From NCBI GenBank assembly GCA_033557835.1, contig JAWQRO010000282.1, forward strand, positions 1 to 44,669: 44,669 nucleotides of DNA, read 5' to 3'. Made by a program: the position numbers and the translations under genes. A model generated the notes under the pieces. It did not search any database, was not told where the DNA came from, and saw nothing but the letters and a program-made list of their open reading frames with translations. The stretch's first letter is position 1; every line of letters starts with the position of its first letter. This stretch comes from Helochares maculicollis. Lineage: Eukaryota > Arthropoda > Insecta > Coleoptera > Hydrophilidae. Positions 1 to 10,574 of the stretch are shown piece by piece.

Positions 1-860
1 ATAAAGAATTGGAGGATTTACTCGAAGAAAATTCATGTCAAACACTTCAAGAGTTGTCTACATCTTTGGAGGTTGATTTATCTACGGTAGGAAAACGCCT
101 TAAAGCTTTGGGAATAATCCAAAAGGAAGGAAATTGGGTCCCATATGAATTAAAACCGAGAGACATTAAAAGACGTTTTATGATCTGTAAACTACTGCTT
201 GCACGGTGCAAAAGAAAAAGTTTTCTACATCGTATTGTTACTGGCGATGAAAAATGGTTATATTACGACAATTCGAAACGCAGATCATGGGTTAAGCCTG
301 GACAACCATCATGATCAGTGGCAAAGCGCAATATTCATGGATCTAGCTCCTCCTTTGTATTTGGTGGGATCGACAAGGTCTGGTTTATTATGAATTGTTA
401 AAACCCAATAAAACCATCACTGGGGATAGCTACCGGTTACAATTGATGCGTTTGAGTCGTGCATTGAAGGAAAAACGGCCGGAATGGAGCAAAAGGCATG
501 ACCTCACGTGGCGAAACCAGTGAAAACATAGCTGGAAACATTGAAAAGGGAAGTCTTAACCCACCCGCTGTATTCTCCAGATATTGCCTTTTCGGATTAC
601 CACCTGTTTCGATCAATGGCTCATGGTTTATCAGGGGAAAAATTGACATCTTATGAAGATTGCCAAAATTGGATCGATTCATGGATTGTCCCCAAGTACG
701 AAGAGGTTTTTCGACGGGGTATTCGACAGTTACCTGAAAAATAGGAAAAAGTAGTGGCAAGCGATGGGCAGTATTTTCAATAATGTAATTTTATATTTTC
801 ATTTCAAATAAATCGTTATTTTTTAATAAAAAAAACGCCACGAATTAATTCAACACCTAA
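1..860 (+). pseudogene. 5'-truncated, broken mariner (DD34D) transposase with 3' terminal repeat
   Basis: The reading frame at 9-314 has mariner landmarks: an N-terminal helix-turn-helix remnant, WVPYELKPRD, then HRIVTGDEKW, which carries the first catalytic Asp. The rest continues in broken frames. A short deletion near 495-505 removes most of the HDNARPH block around the second Asp, and a TAG follows at about 531. At 541-744 the C-terminal block resumes with YSPDIAFSDYHLF, containing the third Asp, and ends in PEK. The 3' end appears to be at 860: read inward on the minus strand it starts TTAGGTGTTGAATTAATTC, and it is followed by TA, the target site used by this superfamily. The 5' end lies outside the window. 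Several frameshifts and stops make it inactive. Family call is firm; subfamily not assigned. Confidence 0.88.
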
Positions 861-2254
861 TAGTTGTTACAGCTTATTTTGCAATGTTTAACATTTTTGT
901 ACAGTTTTTCATTCCCAGGCGTAGTGAAATTGGATTTTTCAAAAGTTTTAAAATGGCACTTCCGGTCCTCCGATCGTGTTGAAATTTTGTATCTGTCAGT
1001 TTTTCGCAATATTTAAGATGTGCACAAAATTTCAATCCGATAGATTAATTTTAAAGGCTTCTTTACTTGAAAAAGTTTCAAAACTGGGTAGGTAAACAGG
1101 TACTTCCGGTGGTCCTACACGTCTTAACAGTTGATACGGATCTAAGATTTTGCGACAATAGGCGTATGCCAAATCTCGTCGCTCCACCTTAAATTGTCTG
1201 ACCGCTGTCATCTTTACATGCACACACAGATCCACAACATGCCAAAAGTGGTCAAAATGGAGTCGTCTCTTATACTAGGTAATACGGGAATGTAAAAACT
1301 AAAAAACTCAATCCAGACAATACATGTGTTAATAATTTATTATATAGTAAATATAAGACGCTTATATACATTGATTATAATTTAATTTTAAATACTATAG
1401 TTTCCTTAAAGATTGCACTCATTTCTATTGGAAAAATCCAGTATCAGTTCCAGATAATTGCTAAATCAAATATGTGGTAGAGCTGCAATACTCATTCCTT
1501 TGAATATTTTAATTATGTGGGCGCCAAAAATGTTACAATTACGATACCCAGTCAAGGCAACATAAAAATTGTGTTTCATATGGTACTAGGAGCATTTACT
1601 ACCCCCAGTATTATACATTTGTATTCCGAAGATGCAACGGAGAATTAGCAATTAAGATAAACAACACTATATATTTAAACATTTACAGCAAACTTTAGTA
1701 GAAACTTTAGATAGAAATCGACCGAACAAATTGACTAAAATAAATCTATTAAAATGCAAATGGTACTAAATACAAATATCAAATTGTTTGTTGATAATGC
1801 CCAATTGAGGAAAATATGCTTGCGCCTAACTAATTTGTTCTCAGAATGATATTCACCATGACTAATAGTGAAACCAATAAATAGCTAGATATCACCTACA
1901 AATACGGAATTAGATTGAAATCACACATAAAAATTAAAAAGCAATCTGACCAGTTTCACAGTTTTAAGTCACAACCAATAAAACAACAAAAGTGTCACTT
2001 CATTAGATTTTTAAAAATGAAGAAGATGCTTGAGAATGCGGGCTTCGTATATAGACGAAAAATCGAAGTCATGCCAAGCATAAGGCAAACGCAACGCAAA
2101 ATAAATATGCCTTGCTCAAATAAAGGTGCACACATAGTTTAAAGATAGATTATATCACAAGTTGAAATAGTTTCCGCAGCGATAACACTTATTGGTACAA
2201 GAAAATCAGTAATAGTTTCGTGGTACCAATCAAATATTCCGTAAAGTTTGAGTG
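861..2254. other. AT-rich intergenic DNA, no gene recognised
   Basis: There is no ORF with recognisable protein similarity on either strand. The stretch 950-1260 is more GC-rich and repeats the string ACTTCCGGT twice (about 959 and 1103) in similar contexts, which may be the relic of an old repeat, but I could not find terminal repeats or a target-site duplication. The last bases before 2255 would hold the 5' UTR and promoter of receptor gene A. No convincing TATA box was identified. Confidence 0.5.
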
Positions 2255-4615
2255 ATGGTTTCTGTGAACATATTAGTTATGTAGGTGTCGACATTTTTAT
2301 AGTTAAAAAAAATGCTAAAAATACCTTTTGAATTTTATTATAGATTAAGCTGCTGCAGCCTTGTAAATTCGCAGGAGGTGGAGCTATCCTACAAGAAGAG
2401 TAAAGAAAACGGTTTTATTCTTAAATGCCCGGATGGAAATGTTTCCTCCAACGGTATGGAGTTATTGGTGGTAAAAAATAGGCTCTGATTTGCTTCATTT
2501 TAGATTCGTTTTGCTGCACGAACTCGACAAACAAGCTGAAAGTAAAGGTTTCGGAATTTGTTCGGCACGAGACGCTTTGCATTTTCTTCCAGCAAAAAAG
2601 CAAAAAATCTGCTAGTGTTAGCTTTCGGACAAATAGCGACGCTGAAGACCTTTACACGGAGTCATTTGTAAGTATGAAACATATCATAAATCACAGTAGC
2701 AACACTACTTCGCCTGCCTTTTGCACCCCCCCTCCATTTAAGCTAATCCTCCATTATTCACATCAAAATTTTACCCAATGCAACAACATGTTTGGCACGA
2801 CAATAGTTGAAAAGCCTTTAAAAATAACGACTAATCCTTGCTAAAACAACGTGATTTGTGTTTCGTAAGAATCATTCTCACCGCATGGCGGCTTAGTAAC
2901 TAATCCCCAGCTGTAGAGGGTGTTCCGGAGTCAATACGAAACCTTCTAAGGATACTGTGGACTTTCCTAAAGCCCTCATCATGATAACGCCAGACCCCAA
3001 ACATCCTTGGTCACTCGCCAAAAATTGTTCAGCTTGGTTGGGATGTGCTACCACATCCACCTTACAGTCCAGACATAGCACCATCAGACTGTTATTTATT
3101 GCGAAATGTTCTGAACTTTCTGCAAGGAAGGAACTCAATAACGATTATAAAATATAACAGCAGTTGACACACTTTTTTGCCAATAAAAACCCGCAGTTTT
3201 GTCAACGTGGTAGTATGATGCTGCCTGAAAAGTGGAAAAAGGTCATTGAAAATATTGGTCAATAGATTTGTAGCTAAAGCTATTTTGGTGAGTGAAATTA
3301 AACTGCTATATTTTCCTTGAGAAAACGTCAATTACTTAGTTGTGAACCTCATAAATATGTTAACAGCAAACTTAAAACTCGGTCACTTAATGCAAAAGAA
3401 AGCAGTTAAACAAACATTTTAAATGTAAGTTTTAAAATCAAAATTAAGTAATCTTTCAGTTGCTGTGTTTAGTTTTGCTTCTCGCAGCGCTTATTTTCAA
3501 AATAAATCAATGTGAAGTGTAACAATGTTGAAAATCTGCGAGTAAAGTTGACTTTAGGATGATATAGCTAACAAGCGAAAGCAAATTCAGCGACATTGAG
3601 GAACCCTTTTGTGTAGAAAATTGAACGTAGAATAATTTTTACTCAGAGCATTTTTTGTCGGACAATTGGTTTAGCCAAAAGTTGCAATTTAAACTAGCAG
3701 CAACGTGATTTTTGAGAGTGCGTTTTCAAACAATTAAAAACCGACTACTTGGAGACTAATCTAGATAAAGGACAGAATCTACATACTGAGGGAATAAGAA
3801 AAGTCTCAAAAGTCACCCCTTAGAAGGTTTCGTTTCGCTCCCGGAACATCCTGTATAATCGTGGGTAATCGAGTATTTGCCGACACATAATAACTTCACT
3901 TTTGTTACTCTTTCAAAAGCCTGCGACGGGAGGATGGAAGCGGCATAAAATCATAGTAAAGAATTTACTGAGCAATGGTAACGACTTTTACATGCTGTTG
4001 AACAAAGAAAACAATAGTGAATACTGCTTCGACAAAAACGTAAGCCTGTGTTTATCTGTGTTGCGTTTGAAATATGAATGGAAAAATAGCAAACTAACAG
4101 TAAAATGGGACACTCCCGATGAATACGTGGATCGTACAGCCAAGATACAAATTTTCAGAAATTTTGAGATTATAGAAACGAAAAATATCCTGCTGAAGGC
4201 AAACGAGAGCCATGTAAGTAAGAACTTTGCATTTGGAACAAGATTAAATCTATTTTTTCGCAGGATTTCTCACTGGAGTGCCAATCATACTTTATTCAAA
4301 TTCTGATCCACTCGACTTTTCACAACTCTTACATTGAGTCAGTATGCCAGGAAGCAGGATTGTCCCATGTGACAATATACTGTATTGTTATGGTGGTACT
4401 TTTGGTTGTTGGAGCAGTTACAGTGGTTTATTTGATTTGTAGGCGTTGTGACAGGTGAAGAAATGAATTTCAAAGTTGTCCATAAGCGATTACATTCTAG
4501 ATTTTATAGAACTACCTCCAGTACTTATATATTTCCTGAAGGCGTACCAAGTCGATGCAATCTAAAAGACGACTCTGAAAATGTTGTGCTTGAAAACGAT
4601 TTTTACGCCCGTTGA
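2255..4615 (+). CDS. Receptor A: six-exon single-pass membrane protein, FN3/cytokine-receptor-like
   Basis: I assemble exons 2255-2280, 2344-2453, 2504-2667, 3920-4213, 4264-4454 and 4501-4615, giving 299 residues. Splice sites are GT-AG and the phases (2,1,0,0,2) equal those of gene B. Exon 1 plus the start of exon 2 give a hydrophobic signal peptide (MVSVNILVI then LSCCSLVNSQ). Exons 2-3 encode a Cys-containing module (CPDG, FCCTNS, ETLCIF). Exon 4 holds EYCFDKN, then YEWKNSKLTVKWDTPDE, an FN3-type W..P strand pattern. Exon 5 completes this domain (SLECQSYFIQIL) and adds a membrane segment from VTIYCIVMVV to VVYLICRR. The cytoplasmic tail is about 38 residues with several Tyr. AATAAA occurs at about 4672. 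The exon structure rests on in-frame junctions and matching paralogue alignment. The cytokine-receptor-like label is inference; no WSXWS motif is seen. A mariner relic sits in intron 3. Confidence 0.8.
2916..3853 (+). mobile_element. Mariner-derived element inserted in intron 3 of receptor A
   Basis: The two ends are inverted repeats of roughly 40 bp: 2916-2955 begins GAGGGTGTTCCGG and shares CGAAACCTTCTAAGG with the reverse complement of 3810-3853. Both ends abut TA (2914-2915 and 3854-3855), the Tc1/mariner target. Inside, 2978-3260 carries a decayed transposase C-terminus on the plus strand: HDNARPQT, then after a frameshift VLPHPPYSPDIAPSD and further on MMLPEKWKKVIEN. The spacing between the two Asp residues fits DD34D. 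No intact ORF remains. It lengthens intron 3 to 1252 bp, where the paralogue B has 53 bp. The duplicated copy downstream keeps only the right part of this element. Confidence 0.82.
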
Positions 4616-6202
4616 AACATAGTAGTTATAGATGTGATTGACATGTATTTCGAAGTGGCATTTAAGGCCCAAATAAATATTCCTTAAAGAGTTTTATTTA
4701 TTCACTCAATGATATGAACGACAGGAATTCCGGAGAAATATGGTATCTTGTGGTATAAAATTGAATTTTTAGGCAATTTTCCTCTTAGATAACTGCTATC
4801 GCAAACACGGAAATGTGCTATTTGTAAAAAATACTCTCGTAAAACAGTTCGTGCAATCATAGCAGCATGACTGGTTTAACCAAGCTAATTTTGTAAGTGC
4901 TAAAATAAATAATTTCGGTGATCTTTTAATGCAGCGCTGTTTTTCAGTTTACTTATGTGGTCACTGTTTAATCGAACGAACTCGGCATCTGTCGGCTTCA
5001 ATCAAACAAGTAAAAACAGTATCCAAAAATATAATTTAAATTGTATTGACGGCTTGGTCTACCAGGGTTTGTATTGTTTGGAATCAGAATACATAGATAT
5101 TTATCTTAAACATACTCGATTTTAGATGGCCTATGCTGCATGAGTTCCCCAAATAAAATTAAATTCATTTTGCCGGAATATGCGAAACTGAGCTTATGCT
5201 TTTACATTTCTCACAGAGCGGACAAAATGTCCAACGTGACTCTCTGGTTTTTTAATTCCAACCAAAATGTGGACACCAAAAGATTTGTAAGTGGCACACA
5301 CAAAACTTTATTATTTACTCTTTTAACGCTGCTTTGTAGATGCTTAAGCAAAATGCTACGAAAAGAATCATAGTCGAGCGATTTAATATTGGGGGTGATG
5401 TTAAAAATAATATTTCACTACTCATTGGCAGACTGCCAGAAAATAACAATAAGTACTGCATAAAAAACGAAATTACTGAATGCTCAATTGAAAATATAAA
5501 AGTAACGTGTGAGTGGGAGAATAATCATTTGATAATTAAATGGACAACTCCAGAAATATATATAAATCAAAACGCGCGGATACTAATTTCTAGCAACCAA
5601 AGCAAAGTGAAAGAAATACCTGTTAAACTTCAACGAAAAATGAAACAAGTAAGTGAAAATAATGCATTTGGTACGACAATATTGATATATTAGGCAGCAA
5701 AAATACTAAATTATTTAATTTTCAGGTGGTAAGTTTAGAATGTAAAACCTACGAGATTCTAGTGCTGAGCAAGAAACAACAAATATCCCATTCATTCACT
5801 TTGAATGAGACCAAATGCAATCTTCTCAACAGCTCTAACAACACATCCCCCAACAATGAAAACTTCAATAAAACTGTTAACATTTTAGTTTCTGTTGTGA
5901 TTTTAAAGGTTGGATTCGCACTAGTCTTCTATATTAATTATAAAAGGTCTCGTTTTTTATTAGTTTTTGGTTGACGTATTTAATTATTTGCATCATATGA
6001 CCACTGCTTTGTGAAACAATAATCTAAATGAAATTCTTGTATCAATTTATTTTCAGGAAGACCCTCCACGGTCCACAAATTGTTAAAACCAGCTTGAACA
6101 TAGACAATCAGGAGCAGCCCGGCAGTAAATCGGCTTGCGAGAAAAATAGCATATGTTTGAATCCACAAGTAAATTTGTCACCGTTACAATAAGCTAGTAT
6201 AC
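3366..6202 (+). repeat. Tandem duplication, copy 1 (genes A exons 4-6 and B)
   Basis: This segment is directly repeated at 6337-9177, offset 2971-2976 bp, with a 134-bp unrelated spacer. From about 3915 to 5845 I see no differences between the copies, introns included. Left of this (3366-3900) and right of it (5846-6202) substitutions and small indels are frequent. The left boundary falls inside the mariner relic of intron 3, so the unit excludes exons 1-3 of gene A. Confidence 0.9.
4867..6192 (+). CDS. Receptor B: paralogue of A, 323-residue single-pass membrane protein
   Basis: Exons are 4867-4892, 4948-5066, 5126-5286, 5340-5648, 5726-5946 and 6057-6192, with introns of 53-110 bp and the same phases as gene A. 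A signal peptide (MTGLTKLIF then LLMWSLFNRTNSA) leads into a Cys-containing module (LNCIDG, GLCCMSS, SLCFYIS), many N-glycosylation sequons, then an FN3-like domain with KVTCEWENNHLIIKWTTPE and SLECKTYEILVL. The membrane segment contains a Lys (VVILKVGFAL), unlike B'. The tail of about 45 residues begins RKTLHGPQ and ends LSPLQ. It lies 250 bp downstream of A in the same orientation. By shape it could be a type I cytokine-receptor-like protein with a short tail. The ligand and any kinase or STAT partner are unknown. Confidence 0.8.
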
Positions 6203-6336
6203 CAGGTTCGCAAGTTTAAAATGTCGTTTTGTTGTCAAGAGATGGCGCATGAAATCTATTCAGGTAACCTTTGGGACCCAAAGCGCCATTTTGTGATGAC
6301 TGACCACTACAGAGCGTTATTTAAATAATAGTTCTG
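6203..6336. other. Spacer between the two duplicated units, palindromic
   Basis: This 134-bp stretch is not shared with either side of the duplication. It holds nested inverted repeats: CTTTGGG/CCCAAAG around a single A (6269-6283), enclosed by ATGGCGC (6242-6248) and GCGCCAT (6283-6289). It could form a hairpin and marks the duplication junction. Confidence 0.6.
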
Positions 6337-6895
6337 TAGTAAACTTAAGACTCGGTCATTTAATGCAAAAGGTAGTGGTTAAGCAAAATGTTTGAATATA
6401 GGTTTTAAAACCAAAATAAAGTAATCTTTCAGTTGGTGTGTTTAGTTTTGTATCTCGTAACGCTTATTTTCAAAATAAATCAATGTGAAGTGTAACAGTG
6501 TTGAAAATCTGCGAGTAAAGTTGACTTTAGGATGATATAACTAACAAGCGAAAGCAAATTCAGCGACATTGAGAAACCCTTTTGTGTAGAAAATTAAGCG
6601 TAGAATAATTTTTACTCAAAGCATTTTTTGTCGGACAATTGGTTTAGTCAAAAGTTGCAATTTAAACTAACAGCAACGTGATTTTTGAGAGTGCGTTTTC
6701 AAACAATTAAAAGCCGACTACTTGGAGACTAATCTAGATAAAGGACAGAATCTACATACTGAGGGAATAAGAAAAGTCTCAAAAGTCACCCCTTAGAAGG
6801 TTTCGTTTCGCTGCCGGAACATCCTGTATAATCGTGGGTAATCGAGGAGTTGCCGACACTTAATAATAACTTCACTTTTGTTACTCTCTCAAAAG

Positions 6896-7591
6896 CCTGC
6901 GACGGGAGGATGGAAGCGGCATAAAATCATAGTAAAGAATTTACTGAGCAATGGTAACGACTTTTACATGCTGTTGAACAAAGAAAACAATAGTGAATAC
7001 TGCTTCGACAAAAACGTAAGCCTGTGTTTATCTGTGTTGCGTTTGAAATATGAATGGAAAAATAGCAAACTAACAGTAAAATGGGACACTCCCGATGAAT
7101 ACGTGGATCGTACAGCCAAGATACAAATTTTCAGAAATTTTGAGATTATAGAAACGAAAAATATCCTGCTGAAGGCAAACGAGAGCCATGTAAGTAAGAA
7201 CTTTGCATTTGGAACAAGATTAAATCTATTTTTTCGCAGGATTTCTCACTGGAGTGCCAATCATACTTTATTCAAATTCTGATCCACTCGACTTTTCACA
7301 ACTCTTACATTGAGTCAGTATGCCAGGAAGCAGGATTGTCCCATGTGACAATATACTGTATTGTTATGGTGGTACTTTTGGTTGTTGGAGCAGTTACAGT
7401 GGTTTATTTGATTTGTAGGCGTTGTGACAGGTGAAGAAATGAATTTCAAAGTTGTCCATAAGCGATTACATTCTAGATTTTATAGAACTACCTCCAGTAC
7501 TTATATATTTCCTGAAGGCGTACCAAGTCGATGCAATCTAAAAGACGACTCTGAAAATGTTGTGCTTGAAAACGATTTTTACGCCCGTTGA
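6896..7591 (+). pseudogene. A': exons 4-6 of receptor A without exons 1-3
   Basis: Exon equivalents are 6896-7189, 7240-7430 and 7477-7591. The translated exon 4 is identical to that of gene A over 98 residues, and exons 5-6 appear unchanged too. The signal-peptide and Cys-module exons are missing because the duplication began within intron 3. No substitute first exon was found between 6203 and 6896. On its own it cannot make a secreted or membrane-targeted receptor, so I call it a partial gene. All splice sites remain intact and its exon 4 is phase 0, so splicing from exon 3 of gene B upstream (5286) would give an in-frame chimera. That is inference. Confidence 0.75.
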
Positions 7592-7842
7592 AACATAGTA
7601 GTTATAGATGTGATTGACATGTATTTCGAAGTGGCATTTAAGGCCCAAATAAATATTCCTTAAAGAGTTTTATTTATTCACTCAATGATATGAACGACAG
7701 GAATTCCGGAGAAATATGGTATCTTGTGGTATAAAATTGAATTTTTAGGCAATTTTCCTCTTAGATAACTGCTATCGCAAACACGGAAATGTGCTATTTG
7801 TAAAAAATACTCTCGTAAAACAGTTCGTGCAATCATAGCAGC

Positions 7843-9137
7843 ATGACTGGTTTAACCAAGCTAATTTTGTAAGTGCTAAAATAAATAATTTCGGTGATCT
7901 TTTAATGCAGCGCTGTTTTTCAGTTTACTTATGTGGTCACTGTTTAATCGAACGAACTCGGCATCTGTCGGCTTCAATCAAACAAGTAAAAACAGTATCC
8001 AAAAATATAATTTAAATTGTATTGACGGCTTGGTCTACCAGGGTTTGTATTGTTTGGAATCAGAATACATAGATATTTATCTTAAACATACTCGATTTTA
8101 GATGGCCTATGCTGCATGAGTTCCCCAAATAAAATTAAATTCATTTTGCCGGAATATGCGAAACTGAGCTTATGCTTTTACATTTCTCACAGAGCGGACA
8201 AAATGTCCAACGTGACTCTCTGGTTTTTTAATTCCAACCAAAATGTGGACACCAAAAGATTTGTAAGTGGCACACACAAAACTTTATTATTTACTCTTTT
8301 AACGCTGCTTTGTAGATGCTTAAGCAAAATGCTACGAAAAGAATCATAGTCGAGCGATTTAATATTGGGGGTGATGTTAAAAATAATATTTCACTACTCA
8401 TTGGCAGACTGCCAGAAAATAACAATAAGTACTGCATAAAAAACGAAATTACTGAATGCTCAATTGAAAATATAAAAGTAACGTGTGAGTGGGAGAATAA
8501 TCATTTGATAATTAAATGGACAACTCCAGAAATATATATAAATCAAAACGCGCGGATACTAATTTCTAGCAACCAAAGCAAAGTGAAAGAAATACCTGTT
8601 AAACTTCAACGAAAAATGAAACAAGTAAGTGAAAATAATGCATTTGGTACGACAATATTGATATATTAGGCAGCAAAAATACTAAATTATTTAATTTTCA
8701 GGTGGTAAGTTTAGAATGTAAAACCTACGAGATTCTAGTGCTGAGCAAGAAACAACAAATATCCCATTCATTCACTTTGAATGAGACCAAATGCAATCTT
8801 CTCAACAGCTCTAACAACACATCCACCAACAATGAAGACTTCAATAAAACTGTTATCATTTCAGTTTCTGTTGTAATTTTAACGGTTGGAATCGCACTAG
8901 TCTTCTACATTTATTGTAAAAGGTATCATTTTTTATACTTTTTGGTGGACGCATTTAATTGTTTGCATCATATGACCCCTGCTTTGTGAATCAATAATCT
9001 AAATGAGATTCTTGTGTCAACTTATTTTCAGAAAGACGCTCCATGGTCCACAAGTTGTTAAAACCAGCTTGGACATAGACAATCAGGAGAAAGCCGACAG
9101 CAAATCAGTTTGGGAGGAAAATGAGATATATTTGTGA
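7843..9137 (+). CDS. Receptor B': intact recent duplicate of B, 313 residues
   Basis: Exons are 7843-7868, 7924-8042, 8102-8262, 8316-8624, 8702-8922 and 9032-9137. The first four exons encode the same protein as gene B. Exon 5 starts the same, then differs (TNNEDFNKTVIISVSVVIL against PNNENFNKTVNILVSVVIL), and its membrane segment has no charged residue. The tail is 11 residues shorter than in B and ends ENEIYL instead of LSPLQ. So the two proteins share an ectodomain but differ in membrane segment and cytoplasmic end. Signal peptide, Cys module and FN3-like module are as described for B. Confidence 0.8.
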
Positions 9138-9196
9138 ATCCACAAGAAACATTGTCACCGTATGAATAAGCTAGTATTTACAAGAGGCATAAAACT

Positions 9197-9394
9197 TTAC
9201 CATCGTTCCAAACGCAAGCGTGGCATAATGAGTTGTAATTTGGGGCAATTACCATCAGCGATTTTTGCTGCCCCATACATTGCCAGGTCGAGTTGGAGCA
9301 TCCGGTTGTTGTTGTTGAAATTAAATATTTGACATTGGAAACTTCGAAAATACATAGATGATAACAGAATTACGCACGCCATGAACGAGAACAT
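9197..9394 (-). CDS. Possible small secreted protein (65 aa), antisense to the receptor cluster
   Basis: On the minus strand an ATG at 9394 opens a 65-codon frame to a TAA at 9197-9199. The first 22 residues are a plausible signal peptide (MFSFMACVILLSSMYFRSFQCQ is the region, positions 1-22), followed by an Asn-rich stretch and a basic end (MPRLRLERW). It lies just past the end of B'. I do not recognise a family, the frame is short, and chance is a serious alternative. Confidence 0.22.
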   Translation of the reverse strand: MFSFMACVILLSSMYFRSFQCQIFNFNNNNRMLQLDLAMYGAAKIADGNCPKLQLIMPRLRLERW

Positions 9395-10574
9395 TGTTCG
9401 TTTCAATATTTAAACGAGAACTTTGCCCATTTTAATATTTAGGCTGCTCATTTGGAGTTTCGTTGACTGAAATGAACTTTCCGCATGGATTACCAGAATT
9501 TCCTGTGCGGTTTTTATACACACATTCCAACAAATATGCATGCAATAAAAATCGAGAGCGTTTCTGCTCCACTTTATCCTGTACTACTGAGCATTCAATT
9601 TAATCAAGAATAGCCGCTGAGTTTTATTTGACGATTTTAGCACTATCATAACCGACTTTAAATGCCCATTTCCTTTATTTCATTAAATAAACCAAATGAT
9701 TTCAGAACGATTTCTTCAGTCTGACTTGACTGCCAATTCTTCAATTTTGTCTTTCAAATAAAAACGCTCGAACATAAGCTTGCGCAAAGTTTTTCCTGTC
9801 AAAGTTTTTAAATTAAACCAGATAAAATGTTTGCGATCTGGTACATGGGAGTATTGATCGACCTCGCTATGCTGTCAAATGGCATATTTTGAGTGTGAAT
9901 TTTCTGGAGAAAATTAATTTCAGGCGACTGCACATTTTTGCAGGACGTTTTGTAGTGCCCACTCAGCTCGCCATTAAAACCTACTACTACTAAATTTTGG
10001 TGACTACTAAATGTTTACTGTTATTTTTTTAAAACTGTTTCGTTTTTGATTGATATTAGTTGTCTGAAATTGATACAACTAATTTAACTGTAGATTAAGA
10101 ACTGTTAGTTTGATATAATACAACTTCTTGGCAACAGAAACCTTAAGTTTAGTTTTTGTCTCAACTAAATGATGTACCCTGTGCATTTAAAGCCTTTCCT
10201 GTTAGTTTTAATCCATCGATTTGTCAGTTAGGATTGTAATTACATACTGTGTAGCTTCGCACCTACTTAAAGAAGCTCTTCGAAGGTCTCTATTATAATT
10301 ATTATACGCTTCAAAATCAAAAAGAAGACAAGTAAACTCAAATGCAATATCTAACTGGTAGATAAAAACAATCCTCAAAATGACGTTTTTATGGTTAGAT
10401 TTGTAATTTAATGATAAACTCAAAATCAAGTTAAAAAAGTAAGAATTGTTTATAATATCTGAAGAAGCAAATTATGACAATTTATCGCAATTTTAAAACC
10501 ATGTGAGACTCAAGTCATGCTTTGCTTGATTCGCTACCTTATCGATACATATGTAAGCTGAAAGATCTAATCTT
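9395..10574. other. Intergenic DNA, no gene recognised
   Basis: No ORF with recognisable similarity. A short frame at 9827-9892 starts with a hydrophobic stretch (MFAIWYMGVLIDLAML) but stops quickly and lacks receptor-like exons downstream. The rest is AT-rich and unstructured by eye. Confidence 0.45.

Larger units (their letters stand above)
6337..9177 (+). repeat. Tandem duplication, copy 2 (genes A' and B')
   Basis: Direct repeat of 3366-6202. It contains the right-hand part of the mariner relic (to about 6826), exons 4-6 of A' and the complete gene B'. The edges are divergent from copy 1 while the middle is identical by eye. Confidence 0.9.

Noticed and set aside
3902..3919. TTG start for receptor A exon 4 as an independent gene
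   Set aside because: A clear acceptor (AAAAG) at 3919 and alignment to exon 4 of B show these bases are intron, with exons 1-3 upstream.
9827..9892. Signal-peptide-like start that might be another receptor gene
   Set aside because: The frame stops after 21 codons, no matching donor was found in the position seen in A and B, and no Cys-module exon follows.
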